DNA of 64,000 bases. It comes from Pseudomonas pseudonitroreducens (GTDB lineage: Bacteria > Pseudomonadota > Gammaproteobacteria > Pseudomonadales > Pseudomonadaceae). The notes below the pieces were generated by a model, which ran no database searches, was not told the origin of the DNA, and saw only the letters and a program-made list of their open reading frames with translations. The stretch lies in assembly GCF_021603645.1 (NCBI RefSeq), contig NZ_BQHJ01000008.1:1-64000 (forward strand). The letters are read 5' to 3'. The translations under genes and the position numbers were made by a program. The first letter of the stretch is position 1, and each line of letters opens with the position of its first letter. Shown here piece after piece: positions 42,967 through 51,861 of the stretch.

Positions 42967-44151
42967 TCACTCCAGCGGCAGGTAGATGCAGAACTCCGCG
43001 CCCTGCCCCGGCTCGCTGCGCACCTCGATGCGGCCGCCGTGGGCCTGGACGATCTGCTCGGAGATATACAGCCCCAATCCCAGCCCGGCGACGCGGGCCG
43101 CGCCGGCGCCGCGTTCGAACTGCTGGAAGATGCGCCGCTGTTCGTCGGCGCCGATACCGTCGCCATGGTCGCGCACGCAGAGCTGCGCCTGGCCCTGCTG
43201 CAGCGCAACGCTCACTTGCACTGGCCGGCCGGGACCGTAGCGCAGGGCATTGCTGACCAGGTTGCTGATCACCTGTTCCACGCGGTAGGCGTCCCACACC
43301 CCTTCCACCACCTCCGGCGCCTCGAGGCTCACCTCGCAGCCCGCGGCCTGGGCCTGCACCGAGAAATTGCCGAGGACACGCCGGGCGATTTCCGCGAGGT
43401 TGGCCACCTCCGGGCGAATGGACAGCTTGCCGGTGCGGATGCGCGACACGTCGAGCATGTCCTCGATCAGCCGGGTCAGCCCGGTGAGCTGGCGCTCGTC
43501 ACGCTCGAACAGCACGCCAAGGCGCTCCTCGGCGAAGTGCTCCAGCTTACCCTTGGCCAGGTGCAACCGGCGCAGTTGGGTATCCAGCATCAGCCCATTG
43601 AGCGGCGTGCGCAGCTCGTGGGAAACGATCGACATGAAGTCGTCGCGCATCTTCACCGCGCGCTGCAGCTCCACCTGGGTTTCGCGCAACTCGGCGAGCA
43701 ACGCGTCCTGCTCGGTACGTGCCTGCTCCAGCGCTTCCAGTTGGCGGTCGAGCACCTTGCGCTGGCGGTAGAGGTCGACGAAGACGTTGACCTTGCTGCG
43801 CACCGCATGGTTGTCCAGCGGCTTGTAGAGGAAGTCCACCGCGCCGCTCTCGTAGCCCTTGAAGGCGTAGTTCAGCTCGCGCCCGGCGGCGGTGACGAAG
43901 ACGATGGGGATGTTCTTGGTGCGCTCGGTGCCGCGCATCAGCTCGGCCAGGGCAAAACCATCCATGCCCGGCATCTGCACGTCGAGGATGGCCAGGGCGA
44001 ACTCGTGTTCCAGCAGCAGCGACAACGCCTCGTCCGCCGAGGAGGCCTTGAACACTTCGCGGCCCTCGCCCTTGATCAACGCTTCCAGCGCCAGGAGGTT
44101 CTCCGGCAGGTCGTCGACGATCAGCAGTTTGCTTCCCTGGTTACGCAACAT
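42967..44151 (-). CDS. Receiver-histidine kinase hybrid
   Basis: A 394-aa soluble protein with an N-terminal receiver (about 8-125: KLLIVDDLPEN, phospho-Asp in LAILDVQMPGMDG, Lys in DFLYKPLD), a coiled coil (about 125-165), HisKA with VSHELRTPLNG (about 178-188) and HATPase (about 285-394) ending in GLGLGLYISEQI. It has no membrane segment, so it receives a phosphoryl signal through its receiver and relays it from its kinase core. It is the last gene of a four-gene minus-strand operon and overlaps cheB by 11 bp. Confidence 0.88.
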   Translation of the reverse strand: MLRNQGSKLLIVDDLPENLLALEALIKGEGREVFKASSADEALSLLLEHEFALAILDVQMPGMDGFALAELMRGTERTKNIPIVFVTAAGRELNYAFKGYESGAVDFLYKPLDNHAVRSKVNVFVDLYRQRKVLDRQLEALEQARTEQDALLAELRETQVELQRAVKMRDDFMSIVSHELRTPLNGLMLDTQLRRLHLAKGKLEHFAEERLGVLFERDERQLTGLTRLIEDMLDVSRIRTGKLSIRPEVANLAEIARRVLGNFSVQAQAAGCEVSLEAPEVVEGVWDAYRVEQVISNLVSNALRYGPGRPVQVSVALQQGQAQLCVRDHGDGIGADEQRRIFQQFERGAGAARVAGLGLGLYISEQIVQAHGGRIEVRSEPGQGAEFCIYLPLE

Positions 44152-44752
44152 GTTGGGTGCCCATTCGGGTCAGGAGCGCGTGAATTTCACGCAGCCGAAG
44201 AATGTGGTCCGGGGCGTGGAGTGCAATGGCCGCCTCCGGCATGGTGGACACGGCGGCTTCGGCCGGGTCCTGGACGATACTCAGCCCGCCCTGGCGCTGG
44301 ATGCGCGCCAGGCCCTCGGCACCATCCTGGTTGGCGCCGGTCAGCAGGATGCCGACCAGGGCCTCGCGGTACGCGTCGGAGGCCGAGTCGAACAGAATGT
44401 CGATCGAGGGCCGGGAGAAGTTCCTCGGCGCCTCGCGGCTCAGGGCAAAGGTGCGCTCCTGCTCGATGGACAGGTGGTACCCGGCGGCGGCGAAGTACAG
44501 CGTGCCCGCCTCCACCGGCGCCTTGTCGCGGGCCTCTTTCACCGGGATCGCCAGGCGCCTGGCGAACAGGTCCACCAGCTGGCTCTCGTGGTTTTCCGGC
44601 AGATGCAGCACGGCCACCATGGGCAGGCCGAAGTCCGCCGGCAACCCGCCGAACAGCTGGAACAGCGCATCCACGCCGCCCGCCGAGGCACCAATGACCA
44701 CGGCCTGCACCGTTCTCTGCACCTTTCCCTGCAAATCCCGCTGCGTACTCAT
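44141..44752 (-). CDS. CheB-type protein-glutamate methylesterase (no receiver)
   Basis: A 203-aa stand-alone CheB catalytic domain. The Ser-His-Asp triad is Ser23 (GASAGGVDAL), His50 (VLHLPENH) and Asp143 (TGANQDGAEG). There is no N-terminal receiver, so it is not phosphorylation-regulated in the usual way. CheB normally removes methyl groups from chemoreceptor glutamates, but no chemoreceptor gene is here. I chose the ATG at 44752, which overlaps the cheR stop; an upstream extension runs inside cheR. It forms a pair with CheR in a kinase operon. Confidence 0.88.
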   Translation of the reverse strand: MSTQRDLQGKVQRTVQAVVIGASAGGVDALFQLFGGLPADFGLPMVAVLHLPENHESQLVDLFARRLAIPVKEARDKAPVEAGTLYFAAAGYHLSIEQERTFALSREAPRNFSRPSIDILFDSASDAYREALVGILLTGANQDGAEGLARIQRQGGLSIVQDPAEAAVSTMPEAAIALHAPDHILRLREIHALLTRMGTQHVA

Positions 44753-45567
44753 CGCTTGCGAAACACCCGTTCGCGGCGGTTCACCACCTCGAACTCCGCG
44801 GCGAAGTCGGTGAAATCGAGGCTTTCCTTGCTGCCCAGGCCGAGGAAGCCCCGGTGGCACAGCGATTCGTGGAACAGGCCGATGGCGCGGTTCTGCAACT
44901 GCCGGTTGAAATAGATCAGCACGTTGCGGCAGGAGATCAGGTGCGTCTCGGAAAACACGCTGTCGGTGGCCAGGCTGTGATCGGCGAAGGTCACGTTGGC
45001 ACGCAGCAGCTTGTCGAACAGCGCGCCGTCGTAGGCGGCCGTGTAATAGTCCGAGAGCGAGCCCTTGCCGCCGGCGGCACGGTAGTTCTCGCTGGCCTGG
45101 GCCAGATCGTCGACCGCATAGATGCCGCGCTGCGCCTGTTCCAGCGAGCGCGGATTGATGTCGGTGGCATAGATCAGCGTGCGCTCCAGCAGACCTTCCT
45201 CGTGCAGCAGGATGGCCAGCGAATGCACCTCTTCACCAGTGCTGCACCCCGCCACCCACAGACGCAGCGACGGATAGGTACGCAGCACCGGCACCACTTC
45301 CTGGCGCAGCGCAAGGAAGTAGCTGGGATCGCGAAACAGCTCGCTCACCGAGATGGTGAGGTACTGCAGCAGCTCATGGAAGGCATGTGGGTCGTGCAGG
45401 ATGCGCTCCTGCAAGGCGGAGATGCTGCGGCACTCGAACAGTTTGGTGGCATGCAATACACGACGCTTCAGCGAGGTGCCGGAGTAGTCGCGGAAGTCGT
45501 AGCTGTACTTCAGGTAGATCGCCTCGATCAGGAGGGGCAGCTCGATATCCTGGCTGCGATCAGGCAT
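44749..45567 (-). CDS. CheR-type protein-glutamate methyltransferase
   Basis: A 272-aa SAM-dependent methyltransferase. The N-terminal CheR helical domain is followed by the substrate-binding VSELFRDPSYF segment, the SAM motif WVAGCSTGEEVHSLAI, a TDINPRSLEQAQRG motif and the SCRNVLIYFN motif. Residues expected of active CheR (Arg of FRD, Glu of GEE, Asp of TDI) are present. The start is the ATG at 45567 (MPDRSQDIELP), one base past the kinase stop. It lies between a three-receiver hybrid kinase and cheB, with no chemoreceptor nearby, so it likely methylates another sensor or works in a kinase-specific adaptation loop. Confidence 0.88.
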   Translation of the reverse strand: MPDRSQDIELPLLIEAIYLKYSYDFRDYSGTSLKRRVLHATKLFECRSISALQERILHDPHAFHELLQYLTISVSELFRDPSYFLALRQEVVPVLRTYPSLRLWVAGCSTGEEVHSLAILLHEEGLLERTLIYATDINPRSLEQAQRGIYAVDDLAQASENYRAAGGKGSLSDYYTAAYDGALFDKLLRANVTFADHSLATDSVFSETHLISCRNVLIYFNRQLQNRAIGLFHESLCHRGFLGLGSKESLDFTDFAAEFEVVNRRERVFRKR

Positions 45568-45568
45568 G

Positions 45569-48500
45569 TCAGATGCGCTCCAGCTTCGGTAACCAGACAC
45601 GGATCAGGGAGAACAGGCGGTCCAGGTCGATGGGCTTGGCCAGGTAGTCGTTGGCACCGGCGCGCAGGCACAGCTCGTGGTCGTCCTTCATCGCCTTGGC
45701 GGTGACCGCCAGGATCGGCAGCTTCTTCCAGCGCGCGTCCTGGCGGATCAGGCGGGTCGCCTCGTAGCCATCCATCTCCGGCATCATCACGTCCATCAGC
45801 ACCAGGTCAATGTCGCCGACCGCGTCGAGTTTCTCGATGGCCTCGCGGCCGTTGCGCGCCACTTCCACCCGTGCGCCCTTGTGCTCCAGGGCGCTGGTGA
45901 GGGCAAAGATGTTGCGCACGTCGTCGTCCACCAGCAGGATGCGCCGCTCCTCGAAGGCCCGGTCGCGGTTGCGCGAGGTGCGCAGCATGCGCTGGCGCTC
46001 GCTGGAAAGCTGCGACTCGACCTTGTGCAGGAACAGCGTCACCTCGTCCAGCAGGCGCTCCGGCGAACGCGCGCCCTTGATGATGATCGAGCGCGAGTAC
46101 TTGAGCAGCTCGGCCTCTTCGTCGCGGGTCAGGTTGCGCCCGGTGTAGACGATCACCGGCGGGAACGAGCAGATGTCTTCCTCGCCCATGCGCCGCAGCA
46201 GCTCGTTGCCCTGCATGTCCGGCAGCTTGAGGTCGATGATCATGCAGTCGTAGATGTTCCGGCGCAGCAGCTCCAGGGCCTGCTCGCCCTGCTCCACCGC
46301 CGTGATCTCGATGTCGTCGTCACCGATCAGGCGCGAGACACTGTCGCGCTGCAGCGGGTCGTCTTCCACCAGGAGGATGCGCTTGACCTCCTGGGTCAGC
46401 TTGGCCTCCAGCTTGCCGAAGACTTCGCGCAGTTGCTCGCGGGTGGTCGGTTTCAATGCATAGCCGATCGCCCCCAGATGCAGGGCCGCTTCGCTGCGGT
46501 CCTCCACCGACACCACGTGCACCGGGACATGGCGGGTGCGCGGATTGGCCTTCAGGCGCTGCAGCACGGCGAGGCCGGACTCATCGGGCAGGTGCATGTC
46601 CAGCAGGATGGCGTCGGGAGCGTGCTCGTCGGCCAGGCGCAGGCCTTCCTCGGCGCCCATGGCCACCAGGCAGCGATAGCCCAGTTCACGGGCCAGGTCG
46701 TAGAGGATGCGGGCGAATTTCGGCTCGTCCTCCACCACCAGCACGCAGCGCTGGCCGACACTGGCCTGCTCGCGGTCGTCGGCGAAGGTCGCAGCGGCTG
46801 GCGCCCGCACCACCGGCGGAGCAACCGGAGCGGCGCTGGCGACGATCGGCGCAGGCGTGCTGACCGCAGTGTCCTCGACCGGTGCCTGGTAGTTCAGTGG
46901 CAACAGCAGGCTGAAGACGCTGCCTTTGCCCGGCTCGCTGCTGACGATAATGCTGCCGCCCAGCAGATGCGCCAGGTCGCGGGAAATCGACAGGCCCAGA
47001 CCAGTACCGCCGTAGCGGCGATTGGTGGCGCCATCGGCCTGCTGGAAGGCTTCGAAGATACGCTGCAGCTGGTCCTCGGCGATGCCGATACCGCTATCGC
47101 GCACGTCGAAGCGCAGGCCCTCGGGCGCCGCACTCACGTGCAGGGAAACTTCGCCGGCATCGGTGAACTTGAGGGCATTGGACAGCAGGTTCTTGAGGAT
47201 CTGCTCGACTCGCTGGCGATCACTGAACAGCAGCGCCGGCGCGTCTTCGGCAACGTCGGCAACGAAGCGCAGGCGCTTGTCGTCGGCCTGCGGGCGGAAC
47301 ATGCTTTCCACCGCCTCCACCAGACGCCGCACGCTGGCATTTTCCGGGCGCACCTCCAGCTTGCCGGCCTCCACCTTGGAGATGTCGAGGATATCGTTGA
47401 TCAGGTTGAGCAGGTCGTTGCCGGCGCCGTAGATCGACTCGGCGAACTTCACTTGTTCCTCATCGAGGTTGCCCTGTTCGTTGTCCGCCAGCAGGCGCGC
47501 CAGGATCAGCGAGCTGTTGAGCGGCGTCCGCAGTTCGTGGGACATGTTGGCGAGGAACTCGGACTTGTAGCGGCTGGCCCGCTGCAGTTCGTCGGCGCGG
47601 CCCTGCAGGTCCAGGCGCGCCTGGTTCAGCTCGGTGTTCTTGGTGTCCAGGTCATCACGCTGGGCGGCCAGTTCCTGGGTCTGCTCGGCGAGGCGTTCGT
47701 TGGTCTGCTCCAGCTCGGCCTGCTGGGCCTCCAGGTGCGCCTGGGACTCCTTGAGCACCCGCGATTGCTCTTCCAGCTCCTCGTTGGCGGTCTTCAGCTC
47801 TTCCTGCTGCACCTGCAGCTCTTCGTTGAGCTGCTGGGTCTCCGCCAGCAGGTCCTGCAGGCGCTGGCGATGCAGCGCGGCGGCGACCGCGCTGCCGAGC
47901 GTTTCGGCGACGCCCTGGAGGAACGCCTGCTCGCGCTCGCTCAGCACCCGCAGGAAGCCCAGCTCCAGCACCCCGACCACGCCACCCTCGTTGAGCAGCG
48001 GCAGCAGCGCCACACTCACCGGCGAACCGTTGCCCAGCGCCGAGTTGACCTTCAGGTAGTCGGCCGGCAAGCCCTCCATCACCCGCAGCTTGCGTTGCCG
48101 GGCAGCCTGGGCGATCAGGCTTTCGTCGGCGGCGAAGTACTCCACGCCATCCACTTCGCGGGCGAAGCCGAAGGTGGCGCCGCGCAGCAGGCCGCCATGG
48201 TCGTCACGCACGTACAGTGCTCCGATGGGCGAGCCGACGAATTCACCGAGGAACTCCATCAGGCTGCGCCCCAGCAACGGCAGCGATTGCTGGCCGATCA
48301 ACTGGTCGCCCAGGCGGCTCTGACCATCACGCAGCCATGCCTGCTGCTGCAGCTGTTCGTTATGCAGCACCTGGCGACGCAGGGACTCGGCATACGACTC
48401 GGACAGGCTGACCAGTTGCCGGCGGCCGAAATACGCCAGCAACGTGCCGACCACGATGCTGAAGACCAGGTAGAGAATGACCACGCCGGTGGAAAGGCTG

Positions 48501-49042
48501 GAGGCGAACTGGTTGCGGTCGTGGCGCAGTTGCTGCTCGGTGTTGATCAGCGAGGCGTACTGCGCACGGATCGCATCCATCATGCTCTTGCCGCGCCCGG
48601 CCTTGATGGCGTCGGAGGTGTCCTGGCCCTGGCGGCGCAACTCGATCATCTGCTGGGCGAAGGTCATCCACTCGTCCTGCATCGAGGTCAGGCGCGAAAC
48701 CCGCTCCACCTGCGGCGGGTTGTCGGCGACCAGTTCCGACAGGCTCTTGAGCCCGGCGTTGATGCGTGGCCGCGCCTGTTCCAGCGGTTCGAGGAAGCGC
48801 GCATCGCCGGTGATCAGGAAGCCGCGCAGGCCACTCTCCTGGTCCACGCTGAGGCGCTGCATCTCGTTGGCGCTGGAGATCACCCGATCGGTGTGCTCGA
48901 CCCAGCCCAGCACGTCGAGCATGTAGAGAATCAGGCCGATGAACAGCACCGCCCCCAGCAAACAGATGCCCAACGGCAGCGCCATGTTGCGCGCGAGGAT
49001 GCGGCGGAAGGCGCTTTCGTCGGCGACGACTTTCTGGTTCAT
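45569..49042 (-). CDS. CHASE3-GAF hybrid histidine kinase with three receivers
   Basis: A 1157-aa membrane hybrid kinase. Order: TM1 (about 20-44), periplasmic CHASE3 domain (about 45-180, NEMQRLSVDQESGLRGFLITGD), TM2 (about 185-210), GAF (about 245-405), long coiled coil (about 405-515), HisKA with FLANMSHELRTPLNS, HATPase with GGTGLGLSIS, and three receiver domains: LLLDMHLPDESG, MIIDLKLPDMQG and VLMDVMMPEMDG. It is the first gene of the operon and is divergent from the 49333 kinase gene. The ATG at 49042 was chosen over an upstream GTG/ATG extension that would be Cys-rich and non-conserved. Confidence 0.92.
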   Translation of the reverse strand: MNQKVVADESAFRRILARNMALPLGICLLGAVLFIGLILYMLDVLGWVEHTDRVISSANEMQRLSVDQESGLRGFLITGDARFLEPLEQARPRINAGLKSLSELVADNPPQVERVSRLTSMQDEWMTFAQQMIELRRQGQDTSDAIKAGRGKSMMDAIRAQYASLINTEQQLRHDRNQFASSLSTGVVILYLVFSIVVGTLLAYFGRRQLVSLSESYAESLRRQVLHNEQLQQQAWLRDGQSRLGDQLIGQQSLPLLGRSLMEFLGEFVGSPIGALYVRDDHGGLLRGATFGFAREVDGVEYFAADESLIAQAARQRKLRVMEGLPADYLKVNSALGNGSPVSVALLPLLNEGGVVGVLELGFLRVLSEREQAFLQGVAETLGSAVAAALHRQRLQDLLAETQQLNEELQVQQEELKTANEELEEQSRVLKESQAHLEAQQAELEQTNERLAEQTQELAAQRDDLDTKNTELNQARLDLQGRADELQRASRYKSEFLANMSHELRTPLNSSLILARLLADNEQGNLDEEQVKFAESIYGAGNDLLNLINDILDISKVEAGKLEVRPENASVRRLVEAVESMFRPQADDKRLRFVADVAEDAPALLFSDRQRVEQILKNLLSNALKFTDAGEVSLHVSAAPEGLRFDVRDSGIGIAEDQLQRIFEAFQQADGATNRRYGGTGLGLSISRDLAHLLGGSIIVSSEPGKGSVFSLLLPLNYQAPVEDTAVSTPAPIVASAAPVAPPVVRAPAAATFADDREQASVGQRCVLVVEDEPKFARILYDLARELGYRCLVAMGAEEGLRLADEHAPDAILLDMHLPDESGLAVLQRLKANPRTRHVPVHVVSVEDRSEAALHLGAIGYALKPTTREQLREVFGKLEAKLTQEVKRILLVEDDPLQRDSVSRLIGDDDIEITAVEQGEQALELLRRNIYDCMIIDLKLPDMQGNELLRRMGEEDICSFPPVIVYTGRNLTRDEEAELLKYSRSIIIKGARSPERLLDEVTLFLHKVESQLSSERQRMLRTSRNRDRAFEERRILLVDDDVRNIFALTSALEHKGARVEVARNGREAIEKLDAVGDIDLVLMDVMMPEMDGYEATRLIRQDARWKKLPILAVTAKAMKDDHELCLRAGANDYLAKPIDLDRLFSLIRVWLPKLERI

Positions 49043-49134
49043 CGATGGATTCCCTGCTGCGGTCCTTCCCTGGAAGCGATCGGCCGGTGTAGCGGCTATA
49101 ACGACGGAAGCCAGGTAAGTATTTGAAGTTATTG

Positions 49135-49148
49135 TAAGAACGTTCTTA
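49135..49148. promoter_or_regulatory. 14-bp palindrome in the divergent kinase promoter
   Basis: TAAGAACGTTCTTA is a perfect palindrome in the AT-rich middle of the 290-bp spacer between the two divergent kinase genes. It may bind a regulator common to both. No consensus is recognised. Confidence 0.45.
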
Positions 49149-49332
49149 AAACAGCATAAATAATAACGTGAAGCGCTGTAGGCTACACACCGGCTGGCCA
49201 ATTGACAGCCGATCCCGCACGGGCGTTCGAAATATTTCCGGCTGCCCACGGAGAAAAGTGGAATCTTCTGTTAACGGGCCTTTCCAACGTCCGACAAGGA
49301 ACAGAAGATCAATCGGTCGCAGGGTTTGCTCG

Positions 49333-51846
49333 ATGCCAAGCTCCCCGGGGGAAACCCCCATTTCGCCAGGCGATTTCCTCAACAGCAGTAGCGCCATGGC
49401 ACCGCTGATCCGTCAGCACGACTGGGCATCCTCGCCACTCGGCCCCATGGACCAGTGGCCAGCCATCCTCAAGGGTATCCTCGAGGTCGGGCTCAACTCG
49501 CGCCTGCCCGTGTGCATCTACTGGGGGCCGGAGTTCATCCTGCTGTACAACGACGCCTGGAGCGCCATCCCCGGCGACAAGCACCCCGCCTGCCTCGGCC
49601 AGCCGGCGCGGGTCGCCTGGTCGGATATCTGGTCGATCCTCGACCCCATGTACAACGGCATCCTGCAGACCGGCGTCGCCGCCCATGAAGAGGATCGCCT
49701 GCTGCCCATGGTGCGCTTCGGCTATGTCGAGGAGGCCTACTTCACCTACAACGTCAGCCCGATCTTCGGCCAGGACGGCAAGCCCATCGGCCTGTTCAAC
49801 ACGGCGGTCGAGACCACCGGCAACGTCATCCAGCAACGCCGCCAGCGCCTGCTCACCCGTCTGGCGGAGCGCCTCGGCCAGGCCGACGACAGTGCGCAGA
49901 TCTGCACCCAGGCCTTCGCCCTGCTCGGCGAAGCAGGCCATGACGTGCCCTTCTGCCTGCTCTACCGGGCCGGCACCCTGATCGGCGCCTGCGGCACCGA
50001 TACCCGCGACCGCTTTGCCCCGGCGCAACTGACCGCCGAGGATGACCCCCTGCACCTGTTCAACGGTCTCCAGCAAGCCCACCAGACGCCCCTTGGCAGC
50101 CAGCATGCGCGCGCCTTCGCGCCCTGGCCGGAAGTGCTCGACAGCACCTATGCCACGCCGCTGGACGGCGACACCGAGAGCCTCGCGGTATTCGGCATCA
50201 GCCCGCGACGACGCCTGGATGAACACTACGCGACCTTCTTCAACGAGCTGGCCGCCCTGCTCGGCCATGCCCTGGCCGCCGCTGCCCAGCGCACGGAAGA
50301 ACGCCGGATCAGGGAAGCGGTGCAGGAAGAGGCCCGCCAGCGCACCCTGGAGCGCGACCGCGTATGGACAGTGAGCCAGGACCTGCTCTGCGTGCTCGAT
50401 CACCAGGGCATCCTGCGCAGCGTCAACCCGGCCTGGAGCAGCCTGCTGGGCTGGAGCGAGGAGCAGCTCAGCGGACGCAACAGCGAGGAGCTGGTACACC
50501 CGGACGACCTCCGGCCGAGCATCGACATCCGCGCCACGCTGGCCCGTGGCGAACGCCTGCAGCACTTCGAGAACCGCATGCGCCATGCCGATGGCAGCTA
50601 CCGCTGGATTTCCTGGCATGCCACCGCGGCAGACGGCGTGATCTATGGTTGCGGGCGCGACATCAGCGAGCAGAAGCGCGGCGTCGAACTGCTGCAACAG
50701 GCGCAGGCCGCCCTGCTCAATGCCCAGCGCATGGAAGCCGTCGGGCAGCTCACCGGCGGCCTGGCGCACGACTTCAACAACCTGCTGGCGAGCATCCGCT
50801 TCAGCCTCGACCTGATCACCCGCCGCGCACCGGCCAACGCCCAGCCGGAGCTCAGCCACATCCTCCACGCCGCCACCCAGGCCACCGAGCGCGCCGCCGA
50901 GCTGACCCACAACCTGCTGGCCTTCGCTCGCCGCCAGGCGCTGGCCATGCATCCGGTGGACCTCGGCCAGCAACTGCGTGACTGGCACGACGAGCTGGCC
51001 GTGCGGGTCGGGCCGGACGTCGCCCTGACGCTCAGCCTGGATGACGTGCCGAGCGTGCTGACCGACCGCGACCAGTTGCACAAGGCGCTCCTCCACCTGG
51101 TAGATAACGCCCGCGATGCCATGCCCGACGGCGGCACCCTGGGCATCACCCTGCAACGCCAGGAGATCGCCAGCGGCACCCACGACCTGCCGGCTGGCGA
51201 CTATCTTGCCGTCGCCCTGCAGGACAGCGGCCAGGGCATGAGCGAATCGACCCTGACCCAGGTCTTCAACCCGTTCTTCACCACCAAGGGCATCGGCCCC
51301 AACAGCGGCCTGGGCCTGTCGATGGTCTACGGCTTCATCAAACAATCCGGCGGGCACATCCGCCTGCGCAGCGAGCCCGGCCAGGGCACCTGCGTCACAC
51401 TCTACCTACCGAGAGGCAATCCTGTGGTCAGCATCCCCGACGCCCCGACGCCCCCCAACGAACCGGCGAGCCAGCAGCTATGCGTCCTCGTCGTCGAGGA
51501 CAACGACCTGGTGCGCATGCTCACCGTGGAAGTGCTGGAGGAGATCGGCTACCGGGTGCTGCAGGCCGAGGATGCCGAAGAGGCGCTGCCGCTCCTGCAG
51601 GGCGACACCGCGATCCACCTGCTGCTCACCGATGTCGGCCTGCCAGGCATGAACGGCGAGGAGCTGGCCAGCGCCGCGCGCGAAGCCCGCCCGGAGCTGC
51701 CGATCCTGTTCGCCACCGGGTTCGCCGAGATCGTCCACATCGACGGCAGCGAACTGGCCACGCGCATGTCGATGATCGCCAAGCCGTTCTCCATCGATGC
51801 CCTGCGCGACAAGGTCAACGGCATGCTTGGGCGCCAGGGCGACTGA
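49333..51846 (+). CDS. Soluble PAS/GAF hybrid sensor kinase with receiver
   Basis: An 837-aa cytoplasmic hybrid kinase without membrane spans. It has an N-terminal PAS-like domain (about 20-150: LGPMDQWPAILKGILEVGLNS...), a GAF-like domain (about 165-310), a PAS_3-type domain (about 330-450: RVWTVSQDLLCVLDHQGILRSVNPAWSSLLGWS), HisKA with GGLAHDFNNLL, HATPase ending in GLGLSMVYGFIKQSGG, and a C-terminal receiver (about 715-830) with LLLTDVGLPGMNG. The ATG at 49333 gives a plausible N-terminus; it could instead begin at the ATG in NSSSAMAPL (49396). It is divergent from the CHASE3 kinase operon. Confidence 0.88.
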   Translation: MPSSPGETPISPGDFLNSSSAMAPLIRQHDWASSPLGPMDQWPAILKGILEVGLNSRLPVCIYWGPEFILLYNDAWSAIPGDKHPACLGQPARVAWSDIWSILDPMYNGILQTGVAAHEEDRLLPMVRFGYVEEAYFTYNVSPIFGQDGKPIGLFNTAVETTGNVIQQRRQRLLTRLAERLGQADDSAQICTQAFALLGEAGHDVPFCLLYRAGTLIGACGTDTRDRFAPAQLTAEDDPLHLFNGLQQAHQTPLGSQHARAFAPWPEVLDSTYATPLDGDTESLAVFGISPRRRLDEHYATFFNELAALLGHALAAAAQRTEERRIREAVQEEARQRTLERDRVWTVSQDLLCVLDHQGILRSVNPAWSSLLGWSEEQLSGRNSEELVHPDDLRPSIDIRATLARGERLQHFENRMRHADGSYRWISWHATAADGVIYGCGRDISEQKRGVELLQQAQAALLNAQRMEAVGQLTGGLAHDFNNLLASIRFSLDLITRRAPANAQPELSHILHAATQATERAAELTHNLLAFARRQALAMHPVDLGQQLRDWHDELAVRVGPDVALTLSLDDVPSVLTDRDQLHKALLHLVDNARDAMPDGGTLGITLQRQEIASGTHDLPAGDYLAVALQDSGQGMSESTLTQVFNPFFTTKGIGPNSGLGLSMVYGFIKQSGGHIRLRSEPGQGTCVTLYLPRGNPVVSIPDAPTPPNEPASQQLCVLVVEDNDLVRMLTVEVLEEIGYRVLQAEDAEEALPLLQGDTAIHLLLTDVGLPGMNGEELASAAREARPELPILFATGFAEIVHIDGSELATRMSMIAKPFSIDALRDKVNGMLGRQGD

Positions 51847-51861
51847 TCCGCCGCCCGGCCG

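Noticed and set aside
45677-49126. A 1149-codon plus-strand frame opposite the three-receiver kinase
   Set aside because: It is antisense to an intact kinase with all motifs; the product is low-complexity His/Gln/Leu/Val-rich and has no start signals.
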